From positions 1 to 64,000 of the forward strand of contig JALONH010000005.1 in assembly GCA_025455005.1 (NCBI GenBank): a DNA stretch of 64,000 nucleotides. The letters are read 5' to 3'. The stretch's first letter is position 1. Each line of letters begins with the position of its first letter. Below are positions 33,096-41,643 of this stretch, piece by piece. Source of the stretch: Cytophagaceae bacterium (GTDB taxonomy: Bacteria; Bacteroidota; Bacteroidia; Cytophagales; Cytophagaceae). The notes under the pieces were generated by a model, which was given only the letters and a program-made list of their open reading frames with translations, did not search any database and was not told the origin of the DNA. The position numbers were made by a program, and so were the translations under genes.

Positions 33096-35393
33096 TTAAA
33101 ATTGGTATTGAATACGGAATTGAACATTTCTACCCACTGCATCGTGGTAGTATCGGAATCGATCTAGATAATCCCGATATACTACATTGAATAGATTCTT
33201 TACTTGTATATTAAAATGAATGGTTTGCTTACCTATAGGAAGAACTGCATTTGTTTGTAGCCCCGATAAAGCATAACCAGCAGGCGGTGGCATATAATCT
33301 TGCTCTGCTTCGACTTGTTCTTTTTGAAAGACTACTTGAACATTTGCCCCAACAGAACAATTCCATTTTTTTAGTACCGGAAGCAGGTACTGAATTTGTG
33401 TCATCCACCGAGAGGATGGAATATAGGGTACCCACTCTTCAAGGTCTAAATTTCGAGCAGATACAGAGGACCAAGTAGACTGCCAAGTAATATCTTTACC
33501 TATCGAATCTCTTATCCCTATATCAAATCCCCAATACACTGTTTTGGCCTGTCGATATTCGAACGTTGGGAAAGCCCCTCGTATAGTAAGTGTAGGCGGC
33601 TGTACCGGTTGCAGATAGATATAGTTAAAAAAATAATAACTGTACGCATGTGCAAAAACGGTATATCGGTTCCTGGTATAGGTATGATGTAACGATAAAT
33701 TAAGCGCTTGTTCGGCTTGCAAATCAGGAGAACCCTTTTCAACTGCTGCTACTCCATGATGAACGCCATCGGCATATAGTTCATTTACATTGGGAGCACG
33801 AAAAGAGTTGCCCATCCAAAGCTTTGATATGCTCTTTGTATTCCATTTTACTTGCACTCCGGTTGATACTACAGGACTTACAAATATTCTTTCCGGTGCA
33901 ACCAATTGTTGATTCTGATAAAAGTAAGAGGTGATTTCTTTTAGATCGATTCTGCCCCCAAACTCCCACGTAGTTCGATTACTTAATCTTCTTTCCCCAC
34001 TTACATAAAGAGCCGCTGCATTACTAATAAAATTGGGAATGAAATACCGTCCTTCATATGTATTCTTTTGATGTTGATACCATAAACCATTATTCCATCG
34101 AACACCGGCAAAAGAAGTAAATTGTTTTAACGATACCGTTTGTGTCGTCAGTTCAAATTGGAGTGCCGGTCTTAATCCGAAATCATTTGTTATAGAATTG
34201 ATATCATATTCTGCTCTTCTATTGTATTGGCGAGAATACTGCAAATGCCATTTTGATTTGAACGCATACTGTTCGATAGCAGTAGACCAAGTTTCATGGG
34301 TTACATCTTGTTTAGGATTACCAATCGTATAACTAAAAGGGGCTGTTAAATAGGGTGATCCGGATTGAATTACTTGTTGTAAATCGGTTAAATTTCCAAT
34401 ATGAGCACCGGTAAAAATTCCTAATACAGTATTAAATTGACTATAGTTAACTTCTACCTTGCCTGTTTTCCATTTATATTGTCCGGCCCAAGAAAAATTA
34501 TATTCTTTTAATCCGGTATTATCTAAATAATAATCCGGAGTACGGCTATTACCGGCTCTTCGAATAGTTCCCTGAGCACGAAAGGCTAATGCATTTATTT
34601 TTTGAGGTTGATAGTCGATTACACCTGAACAATATCCCAACCGATTATTACTAAAGTATCCCGTATAGAGCGAACCGTGCCATCCCGACTGTAATCCAAG
34701 AGGAGGAGCACTTGTTAGAATAACTCCTCCTATAGCATCCGCTCCATAACGAATCGACTGCGCTCCTCTGATCACTTCTACTTGAGAGGCTAAAAAAGGA
34801 TCGACCTCCGGAGCGTGTTCATTCCCCCATTGTTGTCCTTCCAAACGAACGCCTTGATGAAACAGCAAAACCCTACTTCCATACATACCTTGTACAACGG
34901 GTTTTGAAATTGTAGAACCGGTAGATAACATGGATACGCCGGGTACTTGTTGAACCATTTCTGTAATCGTTTGCCCTCGTTGAGATCGTAAATCGGATGT
35001 TGTCAATACTGTATTATAGGAAGAATGAAATACATCTGTTTCCCGGATTCCTTCTATTACAACTGCCTTCGCTGCCTGCTGTAATTGTAATTCACACTTC
35101 ACCGGAAGGGTAGTCGGTACTACTATTGTAAAATCTTTATGTTGGTAACCTACATAATCAATATGAAGGATATATGTACCCGAACATAAGGAAACAAAAG
35201 AAAAGGCTCCCGCGCTATCTGTGGTAGCGTGCAGGTGTTGTTCATGATGTGTCATATGTATAAGCGCTCCCGGTATAACGGCTCCGCTGGTATCTTGTAC
35301 TATACCTGAAAGTGTATAATTACAAGACTGACCCGAACCTTTCAGAGCGAATAATACAGCACTTAATAGCACTGTCAGTAATAAGACTCGCAA
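33096..35393 (-). CDS. TonB-dependent receptor, probably for zinc
   Basis: 765 residues. Signal peptide (1-22), then a carboxypeptidase-regulatory-like domain with a His cluster (H46, H49, H50, H53, H55). The plug follows: PGVSMLSTGSTISKPVVQGM, GSRVLLFHQGVRLEGQQWG-EHAPE, and the end of the plug at IRYGADAIGGVIL. That pattern with GQQWG and HAPE is shared with ZnuD-like zinc receptors. The remaining about 540 residues make the beta-barrel and end in the terminal-strand pattern VQFRIQYQF. It is second in the operon that starts at 35748. The metal is inferred from neighbours and operator. Confidence 0.85.
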   Translation of the reverse strand: MRVLLLTVLLSAVLFALKGSGQSCNYTLSGIVQDTSGAVIPGALIHMTHHEQHLHATTDSAGAFSFVSLCSGTYILHIDYVGYQHKDFTIVVPTTLPVKCELQLQQAAKAVVIEGIRETDVFHSSYNTVLTTSDLRSQRGQTITEMVQQVPGVSMLSTGSTISKPVVQGMYGSRVLLFHQGVRLEGQQWGNEHAPEVDPFLASQVEVIRGAQSIRYGADAIGGVILTSAPPLGLQSGWHGSLYTGYFSNNRLGYCSGVIDYQPQKINALAFRAQGTIRRAGNSRTPDYYLDNTGLKEYNFSWAGQYKWKTGKVEVNYSQFNTVLGIFTGAHIGNLTDLQQVIQSGSPYLTAPFSYTIGNPKQDVTHETWSTAIEQYAFKSKWHLQYSRQYNRRAEYDINSITNDFGLRPALQFELTTQTVSLKQFTSFAGVRWNNGLWYQHQKNTYEGRYFIPNFISNAAALYVSGERRLSNRTTWEFGGRIDLKEITSYFYQNQQLVAPERIFVSPVVSTGVQVKWNTKSISKLWMGNSFRAPNVNELYADGVHHGVAAVEKGSPDLQAEQALNLSLHHTYTRNRYTVFAHAYSYYFFNYIYLQPVQPPTLTIRGAFPTFEYRQAKTVYWGFDIGIRDSIGKDITWQSTWSSVSARNLDLEEWVPYIPSSRWMTQIQYLLPVLKKWNCSVGANVQVVFQKEQVEAEQDYMPPPAGYALSGLQTNAVLPIGKQTIHFNIQVKNLFNVVYRDYLDRFRYYHDAVGRNVQFRIQYQF

Positions 35394-35427
35394 TTCAATG
35401 GTGGAAATTAAAGGATGAAACTAGTAA

Positions 35428-35748
35428 TTAGATAAAAGGGTAAGAAGGTGGCCCTCTATCTCTCCATGATAATAATGGTCGATGAATAAAAATATCCGTA
35501 AGTATAGGATAGGTAAGAATCGAAAATAAAACGGTTAAATAAATAAACGAACTAGGTGAGGAATACTCCCAAGCACTCGTTGTAAGAAATTCCAAAATGG
35601 CACATACAAAACAAGTTTCTGTGATATGCCAATGTTCGCCTTTAGCTTCGGGTGCATGATGGTGTCCCCACGCTTGAGACCAAAATACCATTAACCCTAA
35701 TAATAGGGAAAGGGCTAAAATGTTCCTAAAACGTTGTAAACGAACCAT
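35428..35748 (-). CDS. small His/Cys membrane protein of the zinc operon
   Basis: 106 residues and the first gene of the operon. A hydrophobic segment (10-27) is followed by H29-H30-H31, H39, H41 and the pair C46/C49 (CFVC), then a second hydrophobic segment near 65-88. The clustered ligands suggest metal binding on the periplasmic side; it might act as a metal buffer or sensor of the receptor system. I know no name for it. It starts right at the consensus promoter, so its mRNA has almost no leader. It is 34 bp from the receptor gene. Confidence 0.6.
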   Translation of the reverse strand: MVRLQRFRNILALSLLLGLMVFWSQAWGHHHAPEAKGEHWHITETCFVCAILEFLTTSAWEYSSPSSFIYLTVLFSILTYPILTDIFIHRPLLSWRDRGPPSYPFI

Positions 35749-35752
35749 AGTA

Positions 35753-35804
35753 CAAAATTACGACATTTAAATCTTAATGCAAATATATTGCATTAAGATT
35801 TAAA
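35753..35804 (-). promoter_or_regulatory. promoter and perfect 17-bp inverted-repeat operator of the zinc operon
   Basis: On the minus strand TTTG-N19-TAATTTTG is an exact Bacteroidota -33/-7 promoter; the -7 box (35760-35753) ends 4 bases before the ATG at 35748. The left arm at 35766-35782 (TTTAAATCTTAATGCAA) and the right arm at 35788-35804 are perfect inverted copies with a 5-base centre, ATATA, and the -33 TTTG lies in the middle. A dimeric repressor binding there would block the polymerase. The AATGCAA-type core and the operon content suggest a Fur-family zinc regulator (Zur); this is inference, since no zur gene is in the window. Confidence 0.7.
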
Positions 35805-35981
35805 TTATCCATCGTTCCAAGTTTTGAAAAGCGCTCCTTATGTTTTAAAATAGTATGAATCAAATAAAATATAAGAATTTTTAAATTTGGATTAAAAAAA
35901 TGTATACTTGAGTTCGTATTTATTCTGAAGAAAAAAACCCTTAGAAAGAAAAGGCGTACAAAGGAATGAATAAAAATGTAA

Positions 35982-36545
35982 ATGAGAAATAGAGGGGCTA
36001 ACCGATATAAAAAAGGATTATTATTTTTAGGAATCATACTATTGTCTTTGATTCTAATCGGTTTTCTATTGCCTTCTACTTTTTTTGTACAGAGGTCCAT
36101 ATTAATTGAAAATACACCCCAAAAAATATTCCCGTATGCAAATAGCATTCCCAAATGGAGAGATTGGACAGCGTTGAATCCAATGAAAGATTTGTCCTTA
36201 CAGGAGAATTTTTACGGGCCGGCCTATGGCATAGGGAGTGGTATTAAATACAAAGGGAATAAAGTGGGCGCCGGAACAATTGAGATTATTGATAATGAAC
36301 TAAATACGAAAGTAGATTTTAAAGTTTTCATCAATAACAAAATTGAAACAACCGGACGTATAGTGCTCGATCCCGAGGATGTTAACAAAACGTTGGTGAC
36401 CATTACATTAGAAGGTAATGTTAAGTTCAATTTAGTGAACCGTTACATTATTTTATTTATGGACAATGTAGCCGGACCGTTGTTTGATGACAGCTTACGG
36501 GAATTAAAAGCCTTGTCCGAAAGGAAGAAAGACCCCGCTCCTTAA
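35982..36545 (+). CDS. SRPBCC (START-like) domain protein with membrane anchor
   Basis: 187 residues. One N-terminal membrane segment (residues 11-29), then a SRPBCC fold: VQRSILIENTPQKIFPYANSIPKWRDWTALNP is typical for the polyketide-cyclase-like group, with the last helix at NVAGPLFDDSLRELKALSE. These proteins have a deep pocket for lipid-like ligands. The domain should face the periplasm, from the charge before the helix. It is 51 bp ahead of prfA on the same strand. Upstream, between the zinc operon and this gene, there is no further feature apart from the divergent promoter. Confidence 0.8.
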   Translation: MRNRGANRYKKGLLFLGIILLSLILIGFLLPSTFFVQRSILIENTPQKIFPYANSIPKWRDWTALNPMKDLSLQENFYGPAYGIGSGIKYKGNKVGAGTIEIIDNELNTKVDFKVFINNKIETTGRIVLDPEDVNKTLVTITLEGNVKFNLVNRYIILFMDNVAGPLFDDSLRELKALSERKKDPAP

Positions 36546-36595
36546 AGTATCACGTCTTTATTTTTAGTATCTTTACAGTCCATTTAGGATATAGT

Positions 36596-37672
36596 ATGTT
36601 AGATAAATTAGAAGCCATATACCAGCGATTTCAAGAAGTTTCAGATTTAATAGTGGATCCTCAAGTGATCTCGGATATGAAACGGTATTCCTCTTTAAAT
36701 AAAGAATACAAAGAATTAAACAAAATTGTAGAAGTATACAAAGAATACAAACTCTTGTTAGCGAATATCGATAATACTAAAAAAGTAATCGAGACGGAGA
36801 AAGATCCGGAATTTCGTGAAATGGCAAAAGAGGAAATGGACGCTTTGCTTCCTCAACGAGAGGCAATGGAAGAGCGAATAAAAGAAATGTTGATTCCTAA
36901 AGATCCGAATGATAGTAAAGATATTATTTTAGAAATCAGAGGGGGTACAGGAGGCGATGAAGCGGCTATTTTTGCCGGTGACTTATATCGATTATACCAA
37001 CGTTTGTGTGATCGTATGGGTTGGAAGATGGAATTAATAGACTTTACAGAAGGTACTTCCGGCGGATATAAAGAAATTATAGTTGGAATTACCGGAGAAG
37101 ACGTATATGGTAAGTTAAAATTCGAATCCGGTGTTCACCGTGTTCAACGTGTACCCGCTACTGAAACACAAGGCCGAATTCATACCTCTGCTGCATCGGT
37201 GGCTGTTCTACCGGAAGTCGAGGATGTAGATGTTCAAATTAATATGAACGATATACGGAAAGATACCTTTTGTTCTTCTGGTCCTGGGGGCCAATCGGTG
37301 AACACTACGTATTCCGCCATTCGTTTAACCCACATCCCAACCGGCGTTGTTGTACAGTGTCAAGATGAAAAATCCCAAATCAAAAATTTTGAAAAGGCAC
37401 TAAAAGTATTGCGTTCTCGTTTATACGAAGTGGAGTTAAAAAAACAACAAGATGAATTAAGTACGCAACGTAAATCCATGGTAGGAAGTGGCGATCGTTC
37501 CGATAAAATTCGAACATACAACTATCCACAAAGTAGAGTCACCGACCATAGAATAGGTCTTACGGTTTACAACCTGCCTGCTGTAATGGATGGTGCTATC
37601 GAAGAGTTCATTGAACAATTACGTATTGCAGAAAATGCAGAACGACTAAAAGAAGGTACTGTGGTAGCCTAA
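36596..37672 (+). CDS. prfA: peptide chain release factor 1
   Basis: 358 residues. It recognises UAA and UAG in the ribosomal A site and triggers release. The catalytic GGQ is in SSGPGGQSVNTTYSA (about 229-231). The codon-reading motif is PAT in RVPATETQGRIHTSA, which marks RF1, as RF2 has SPF. A TATCTTTA (36569-36576) near the start resembles a -7 element but lacks the last G. The gene is intact, so stop codons elsewhere in the window should be read as stops. Confidence 0.95.
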   Translation: MLDKLEAIYQRFQEVSDLIVDPQVISDMKRYSSLNKEYKELNKIVEVYKEYKLLLANIDNTKKVIETEKDPEFREMAKEEMDALLPQREAMEERIKEMLIPKDPNDSKDIILEIRGGTGGDEAAIFAGDLYRLYQRLCDRMGWKMELIDFTEGTSGGYKEIIVGITGEDVYGKLKFESGVHRVQRVPATETQGRIHTSAASVAVLPEVEDVDVQINMNDIRKDTFCSSGPGGQSVNTTYSAIRLTHIPTGVVVQCQDEKSQIKNFEKALKVLRSRLYEVELKKQQDELSTQRKSMVGSGDRSDKIRTYNYPQSRVTDHRIGLTVYNLPAVMDGAIEEFIEQLRIAENAERLKEGTVVA

Positions 37673-37709
37673 CAAAATGTTACAACTTCCTTTCATACTA
37701 CAACCATTG

Positions 37710-39017
37710 ATGCGATACCTCGGTCAATGGTTTTTTTATTGTATACCTTTGAGTTTCATATGGGTATCGTGTATGAAAGAAAATGAACAAATCAACTCAG
37801 ACCCGAATGCCTCTTTATTGTTTTCAACAGATACCGTATATTTTGATACTATTTTTACCGGAATTGGAAGTATAACCCAACGGGTCGTCATTACTAATCC
37901 TAATGCACAACTCATTCAGATCGATCGAATCCAACTTCACGGAATCAATAGCCCCTATGAAATTATAGCGAATGGTCGATTAGGGCCGGATATTCAGTCC
38001 ATCCAACTTCGCGGAAAAGACAGTATATATTTACTGGTTAAAGTAACCATTGATCCTACCCTTCAATCTGCTCCTATTTTAGTTACAGACTCTATCAAAA
38101 TAGAGTGGAACAGCAGACAAGCCTATATTCAATTAGAGGCTTATGGTCAAGATGCCTATTGGCATAATAAAGAAACCATATCTACCTCCACAACCTGGAA
38201 TGCAGACAAGCCCCATGTTTTACTAGATACGTCTATCGTTTCCCCGGGAGCGACCCTAACCATTGCCCCGGGTGCCCGTATTTTTGCACATGCTGCATCC
38301 GGTTTAACCATAGCCGGGAATTTAATAGCTGATGGCTCAACAGACAGTATTGTATTCAGTACCGATCGACCACAACCCGGTTTGTCTGCCGGTCTATGGT
38401 CCGGTATTGTCTTTGAATCCGGCTCTAGCGGTAACCTATTGCATCGAGTGTCCATACTTCATGCTGCCCATGCACTACACTTTCTTGGTCAACCGGATTC
38501 CGATACCCTAGCTGAAATTACATTACGGAAATGTCGACTTACATTTGCGAGTCAAGATGTCATTCGAAGTGTGGGTGCCGACTGGCATATTGAAAACTGT
38601 TGGTTGGGCCAGACGCCTAAATCTGTATTAAGAATAGAACAATCCGATGTTGTATGTTTATTTTCGACTGTAGAAAATTACTCGATCAATTTTTTTAGAG
38701 AAGCACCTATACTACAAACTACGATTTCCGGAAAATTTTACTTAATAAATTCCATTTTATACGGTGACCGAACAGAAGAATTATTTGTATATGCACCCAT
38801 TCATGCCAATCACTCCATTGTCCGAACAGCTACAGCCTTCATCAATACGAATTCTTTTAATACGAATCCAAAATTTGCTTCGACCAATCAATTGAATTTT
38901 ACGCTTATGTCAGACTCTCCTGCATTAAATGTCGGAAACAATCTATATTTTCTTACCGATGATCTGAACCAAAAAACACGAACGATGCCGGGAGATTTAG
39001 GGTGTTATGAAAAATAA
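37710..39017 (+). CDS. lipoprotein with parallel beta-helix features
   Basis: 435 residues from the ATG at 37710, which gives a normal lipoprotein signal ending in WVSC (Cys 21). A start at 37677 would give a longer leader. The N-terminal part has immunoglobulin-like strands (TVYFDTIFTGIGSITQRVVITN), the second half has the repeating hydrophobic pattern of a right-handed beta-helix (LTIAPGARIFAHAASGLTIAGNL; YLINSILYGD), and the end NPKFASTNQLNFTLMSDSPALNVG is typical for such surface proteins in Bacteroidota. The function is unknown; carbohydrate or surface binding is a possibility. It follows prfA by 38 bp. Confidence 0.65.
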   Translation: MRYLGQWFFYCIPLSFIWVSCMKENEQINSDPNASLLFSTDTVYFDTIFTGIGSITQRVVITNPNAQLIQIDRIQLHGINSPYEIIANGRLGPDIQSIQLRGKDSIYLLVKVTIDPTLQSAPILVTDSIKIEWNSRQAYIQLEAYGQDAYWHNKETISTSTTWNADKPHVLLDTSIVSPGATLTIAPGARIFAHAASGLTIAGNLIADGSTDSIVFSTDRPQPGLSAGLWSGIVFESGSSGNLLHRVSILHAAHALHFLGQPDSDTLAEITLRKCRLTFASQDVIRSVGADWHIENCWLGQTPKSVLRIEQSDVVCLFSTVENYSINFFREAPILQTTISGKFYLINSILYGDRTEELFVYAPIHANHSIVRTATAFINTNSFNTNPKFASTNQLNFTLMSDSPALNVGNNLYFLTDDLNQKTRTMPGDLGCYEK

Positions 39018-39076
39018 CCCTTTACTATTTAAGTATTTCAAACTATATTTATATTCAATCCTATTCTATTAAACCC

Positions 39077-39661
39077 ATGAAAAAATCAACCTTTTATTAC
39101 CTTTTTATTTCCGTATGCTTATCCCTTCTTTTTTCATCTTGTGGCTATAATGGTATGATAGAACGACAAGAAGGCGTAGAAAAAGCTTGGAGTGATGTAG
39201 AAGTTCAATATCAAAGAAGAGCTAACTTAATTGATAACTTAGTAGAAGCAGTAAAAGCAAACACCGAATTTGAAAAAGAAGCTTTAATTGGGATAGTGGA
39301 AGCTCGATCAAAAGCAAGTAACATTACGTTAAAAGCGGATCAATTATCCCAGGAGAACATTGAAAAATTTCAAGCATCTCAAGGGGAGTTATCACAAGCC
39401 TTAGGACGCTTTTTGATGATTACCGAAAACTACCCCACATTACAATCGAATCAAGCTTTTGTAGACCTAAGAGCGGAACTATCCGGTACTGAAAATAGAG
39501 TGGCTCAAGCTACTCGTATCTTTAATGAAGCTGTCTCCCAATACAACACCTTCATTCGTAGTTTTCCAAATAATATGACAGCGGGGATGTTTGGATTTGA
39601 AACAAAAGGATATTTTAAAGCAGATGCAGGCACCAGCAAAGCCCCTAAAATAAAGTTTTAA
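39077..39661 (+). CDS. lemA: LemA family lipoprotein
   Basis: 194 residues. A lipobox (LFSSC) at 20-24 replaces the membrane helix of other LemA proteins. The LemA core is plain: GVEKAWSDVEVQYQRRANLIDNLVEAVK, then EALIGIVEARSKA, LSQALGRFLMITENYPTLQSNQAFVDL and EAVSQYNTFIRSFPNN. LemA genes are often next to TPM-domain genes, as here: three follow in series, 2 bp or less apart. The helical-bundle protein's role is not known, perhaps in envelope upkeep. Confidence 0.9.
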   Translation: MKKSTFYYLFISVCLSLLFSSCGYNGMIERQEGVEKAWSDVEVQYQRRANLIDNLVEAVKANTEFEKEALIGIVEARSKASNITLKADQLSQENIEKFQASQGELSQALGRFLMITENYPTLQSNQAFVDLRAELSGTENRVAQATRIFNEAVSQYNTFIRSFPNNMTAGMFGFETKGYFKADAGTSKAPKIKF

Positions 39662-39662
39662 T

Positions 39663-40106
39663 ATGCCGCGGCAACATTTCTCAGAAGCGCAAGAACAAGC
39701 CATCATCACTGCAATTGAAGCTGCAGAACAGATGACGTCCGGAGAAATACGGGTACACATTGAAGATCATTGTGATTATGAAGTTCTCGATCGTGCAGCC
39801 GATGTATTTGCGCTTTTGAAAATGCATACTACGGAATTACGAAATGGTGTTTTGTTTTATGTAGCGATGGAAGACCATAAGTTTGCCATATTAGGGGATG
39901 CAGGAATAAATTCTAAAGTACCTTATGGCTTTTGGGATGAAGTAAAAGAAGAAATGAAACGCCATTTTAAAGTTGGTCATTTGACAGAAGGCATTTGTGT
40001 CGGAATTGAAATGGCTGGAACTAAGTTGAAAGAACATTTTCCATATGCTTCAAATGATGTAAACGAATTAGATGATTCTATCTCGTTTCATTCGAATAAA
40101 AAATAA
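39663..40106 (+). CDS. TPM-domain protein, first copy
   Basis: 147 residues without signal peptide or membrane segment, so cytoplasmic, unlike its neighbours. It begins 2 bp after lemA. The TPM pattern: IITAIEAAEQMTSGEIRVHIED, then NGVLFYVAMEDHKFAILGDAGINSKVPYGFWDEVKEEM, and HLTEGICVGIEMAGTKLKEHFP. This domain is found in a thylakoid protein and in bacterial YgcG/Psb32-like proteins. Its last base is also the first base of the next gene. Confidence 0.85.
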   Translation: MPRQHFSEAQEQAIITAIEAAEQMTSGEIRVHIEDHCDYEVLDRAADVFALLKMHTTELRNGVLFYVAMEDHKFAILGDAGINSKVPYGFWDEVKEEMKRHFKVGHLTEGICVGIEMAGTKLKEHFPYASNDVNELDDSISFHSNKK

Positions 40107-40864
40107 TGCATAAAAGTACCTACTTTTTACTCTTGTTGATCTTTTGGAGTAAGATCAGTTTTGGAACAAGCACATCTGATTTTCCAGCCCCCCCCAATCC
40201 GCCAAAACTGGTAGTAGATTTTGTGGGACTTCTCTCCCCTGATCAGCAACAAACTCTCGAATTAAAATTAAATCGTTATAACGATACGACTTCCAATGAA
40301 ATTTCAATCGTTATAGTAGCCTCAGTGGGTGATTATGATATTTCGGATTATGCCATTCAGTTAGGGCACTTTTGGGGTATAGGGAAAAAAAAGAAAGATA
40401 ATGGGGTATTGATTCTAATCGCGAAAGAAGATAAAAAAATATTCATTGCTACGGGTCAAGGATTAGAAGGTGCTCTCCCGGATTTGATTTGCAAACGTAT
40501 TATTGATTATAAAATAAAACCCGCTTTCAAACAAGCCAGCTATTATGAAGGTCTCAATAATGCCATAGACGAAATTATTCTCCGATCCATGGGGGAATAC
40601 ACCGCTGAAAATTCGTCCGACAATACTATAACATGGCTATTGCTATTCGTTGTAATTTTAATTATAATTGGCATAAGCTTTATCCAAAATAATAATTCCG
40701 GGAAAGGTGGTAAAAGAAGATATTATGGGGACACATTTGGACCAAACTTCGGGGGCGGATGGTATAGCGGCGGCGGCGGCTGGAGCGGAGGTTCAGGCGG
40801 CGGTGGATTCGGAGGTTTTGGCGGCGGAAGTTTTGGCGGTGGTGGCGCCGGTGGTGATTGGTAA
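40106..40864 (+). CDS. YgcG-like TPM-domain membrane protein with Gly-rich tail
   Basis: 252 residues. A signal peptide (1-20), then the TPM domain (about 28-170; FVGLLSPDQQQTLELKLNRYND, GVLILIAKEDKKIFIATGQGLEG), a membrane helix (about 176-195) and a tail of roughly 40 residues made nearly all of Gly with Ser, Trp and Phe. The gene overlaps the previous one by one base and the next one by about 11 bp. The DNA of the glycine tail also forms an open, Ala/Val-rich frame that is part of the next reading frame but is unlikely to be translated. Confidence 0.85.
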   Translation: MHKSTYFLLLLIFWSKISFGTSTSDFPAPPNPPKLVVDFVGLLSPDQQQTLELKLNRYNDTTSNEISIVIVASVGDYDISDYAIQLGHFWGIGKKKKDNGVLILIAKEDKKIFIATGQGLEGALPDLICKRIIDYKIKPAFKQASYYEGLNNAIDEIILRSMGEYTAENSSDNTITWLLLFVVILIIIGISFIQNNNSGKGGKRRYYGDTFGPNFGGGWYSGGGGWSGGSGGGGFGGFGGGSFGGGGAGGDW

Positions 40865-41639
40865 ATTATTTCGTTTCAATCTCGTTCTATTTTGTTTTTC
40901 TTTTTTATTGTTTTCATCCTATGCCAATTATCCCAATCGCTTTTCAACAGTTTCGCACATTAATGATTACGCCGGTCTATTGAGCGGTAAGGAAAAAAGT
41001 CATCTAGAATCCGTTTGCAATCGTTTTTTAGATACTACCGGTAATGAGCTGGTTATACTTACGGTAAATGACATCAAAGGGCATAATGTTCAAGCTTATG
41101 CAGACTCCGTGGTTAATCAATGGACAAAAAGTTCAAAACAACTGGATATGCACGGTTACTGGGTATTAATATTGATATCTAAATATTCCAGAGAATACGC
41201 GATATCAGTTGGTTCTCGCTTGGAACGTAAATTAGATAAAGTAGCCCTCACCCGAATTGAACAATCGTATCTTAAACCATATTTTAAAAAAAACCACTTT
41301 GAGGCCGGATTGGTTACCTCCATCAACGCTATGGAAAGTGTTGTCAATGGACATAAGACCGTTGACGATTTAGAAAAAACGCCCTATGGCTTTGTACTCA
41401 TCCTACTATGCATTACGTTTATTTTTTATATGTTTCTTATTCCCTTGTTTCAATATCAAGTTTTCAAACACAATAATTTAGGTAGTAAGCCAGTGAATTT
41501 TTTAACCGGAATAATGATTGCTTATGGTAAAAGTTTTATCGCTCACCGTTCGTATGATGATTTTGCGCATAACGTTGGTATTTTTAAAACAAGTATTCCA
41601 TATAAAAATGGAGGTAGTGGCGTAGTCGGTAAATGGTAA
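40854..41639 (+). CDS. TPM-domain membrane protein, third copy
   Basis: About 261 residues from a proposed GTG at 40854 (a GTG at 40851 is also possible). The next upstream ATG (40707) would add some 50 Ala/Val residues that are only an off-frame reading of the previous gene's Gly-tail. With the GTG, a normal signal peptide results (KLFRFNLVLFCFSFLLFSSYA). The TPM domain follows: ISHINDYAGLLSGKEKSHLESVCNRFLDTTGNELVIL-type pattern, and there is a helix at about 180-200. The tail has GGSGVVGKW, a short echo of the glycine tail. It is a diverged duplicate of the preceding gene. Confidence 0.7.
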   Translation: MIGKLFRFNLVLFCFSFLLFSSYANYPNRFSTVSHINDYAGLLSGKEKSHLESVCNRFLDTTGNELVILTVNDIKGHNVQAYADSVVNQWTKSSKQLDMHGYWVLILISKYSREYAISVGSRLERKLDKVALTRIEQSYLKPYFKKNHFEAGLVTSINAMESVVNGHKTVDDLEKTPYGFVLILLCITFIFYMFLIPLFQYQVFKHNNLGSKPVNFLTGIMIAYGKSFIAHRSYDDFAHNVGIFKTSIPYKNGGSGVVGKW

Positions 41640-41643
41640 ACAC

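Noticed and set aside
34050-35393. Frames opposite the two TonB receptors and polA
   Set aside because: Short open frames opposite long conserved genes; no signal of their own.
40707-40850. N-terminal extension of the third TPM gene
   Set aside because: The Ala/Val-rich translation is an off-frame reading of the Gly-rich tail of the gene before it; a GTG start at 40851 or 40854 gives a normal signal peptide.
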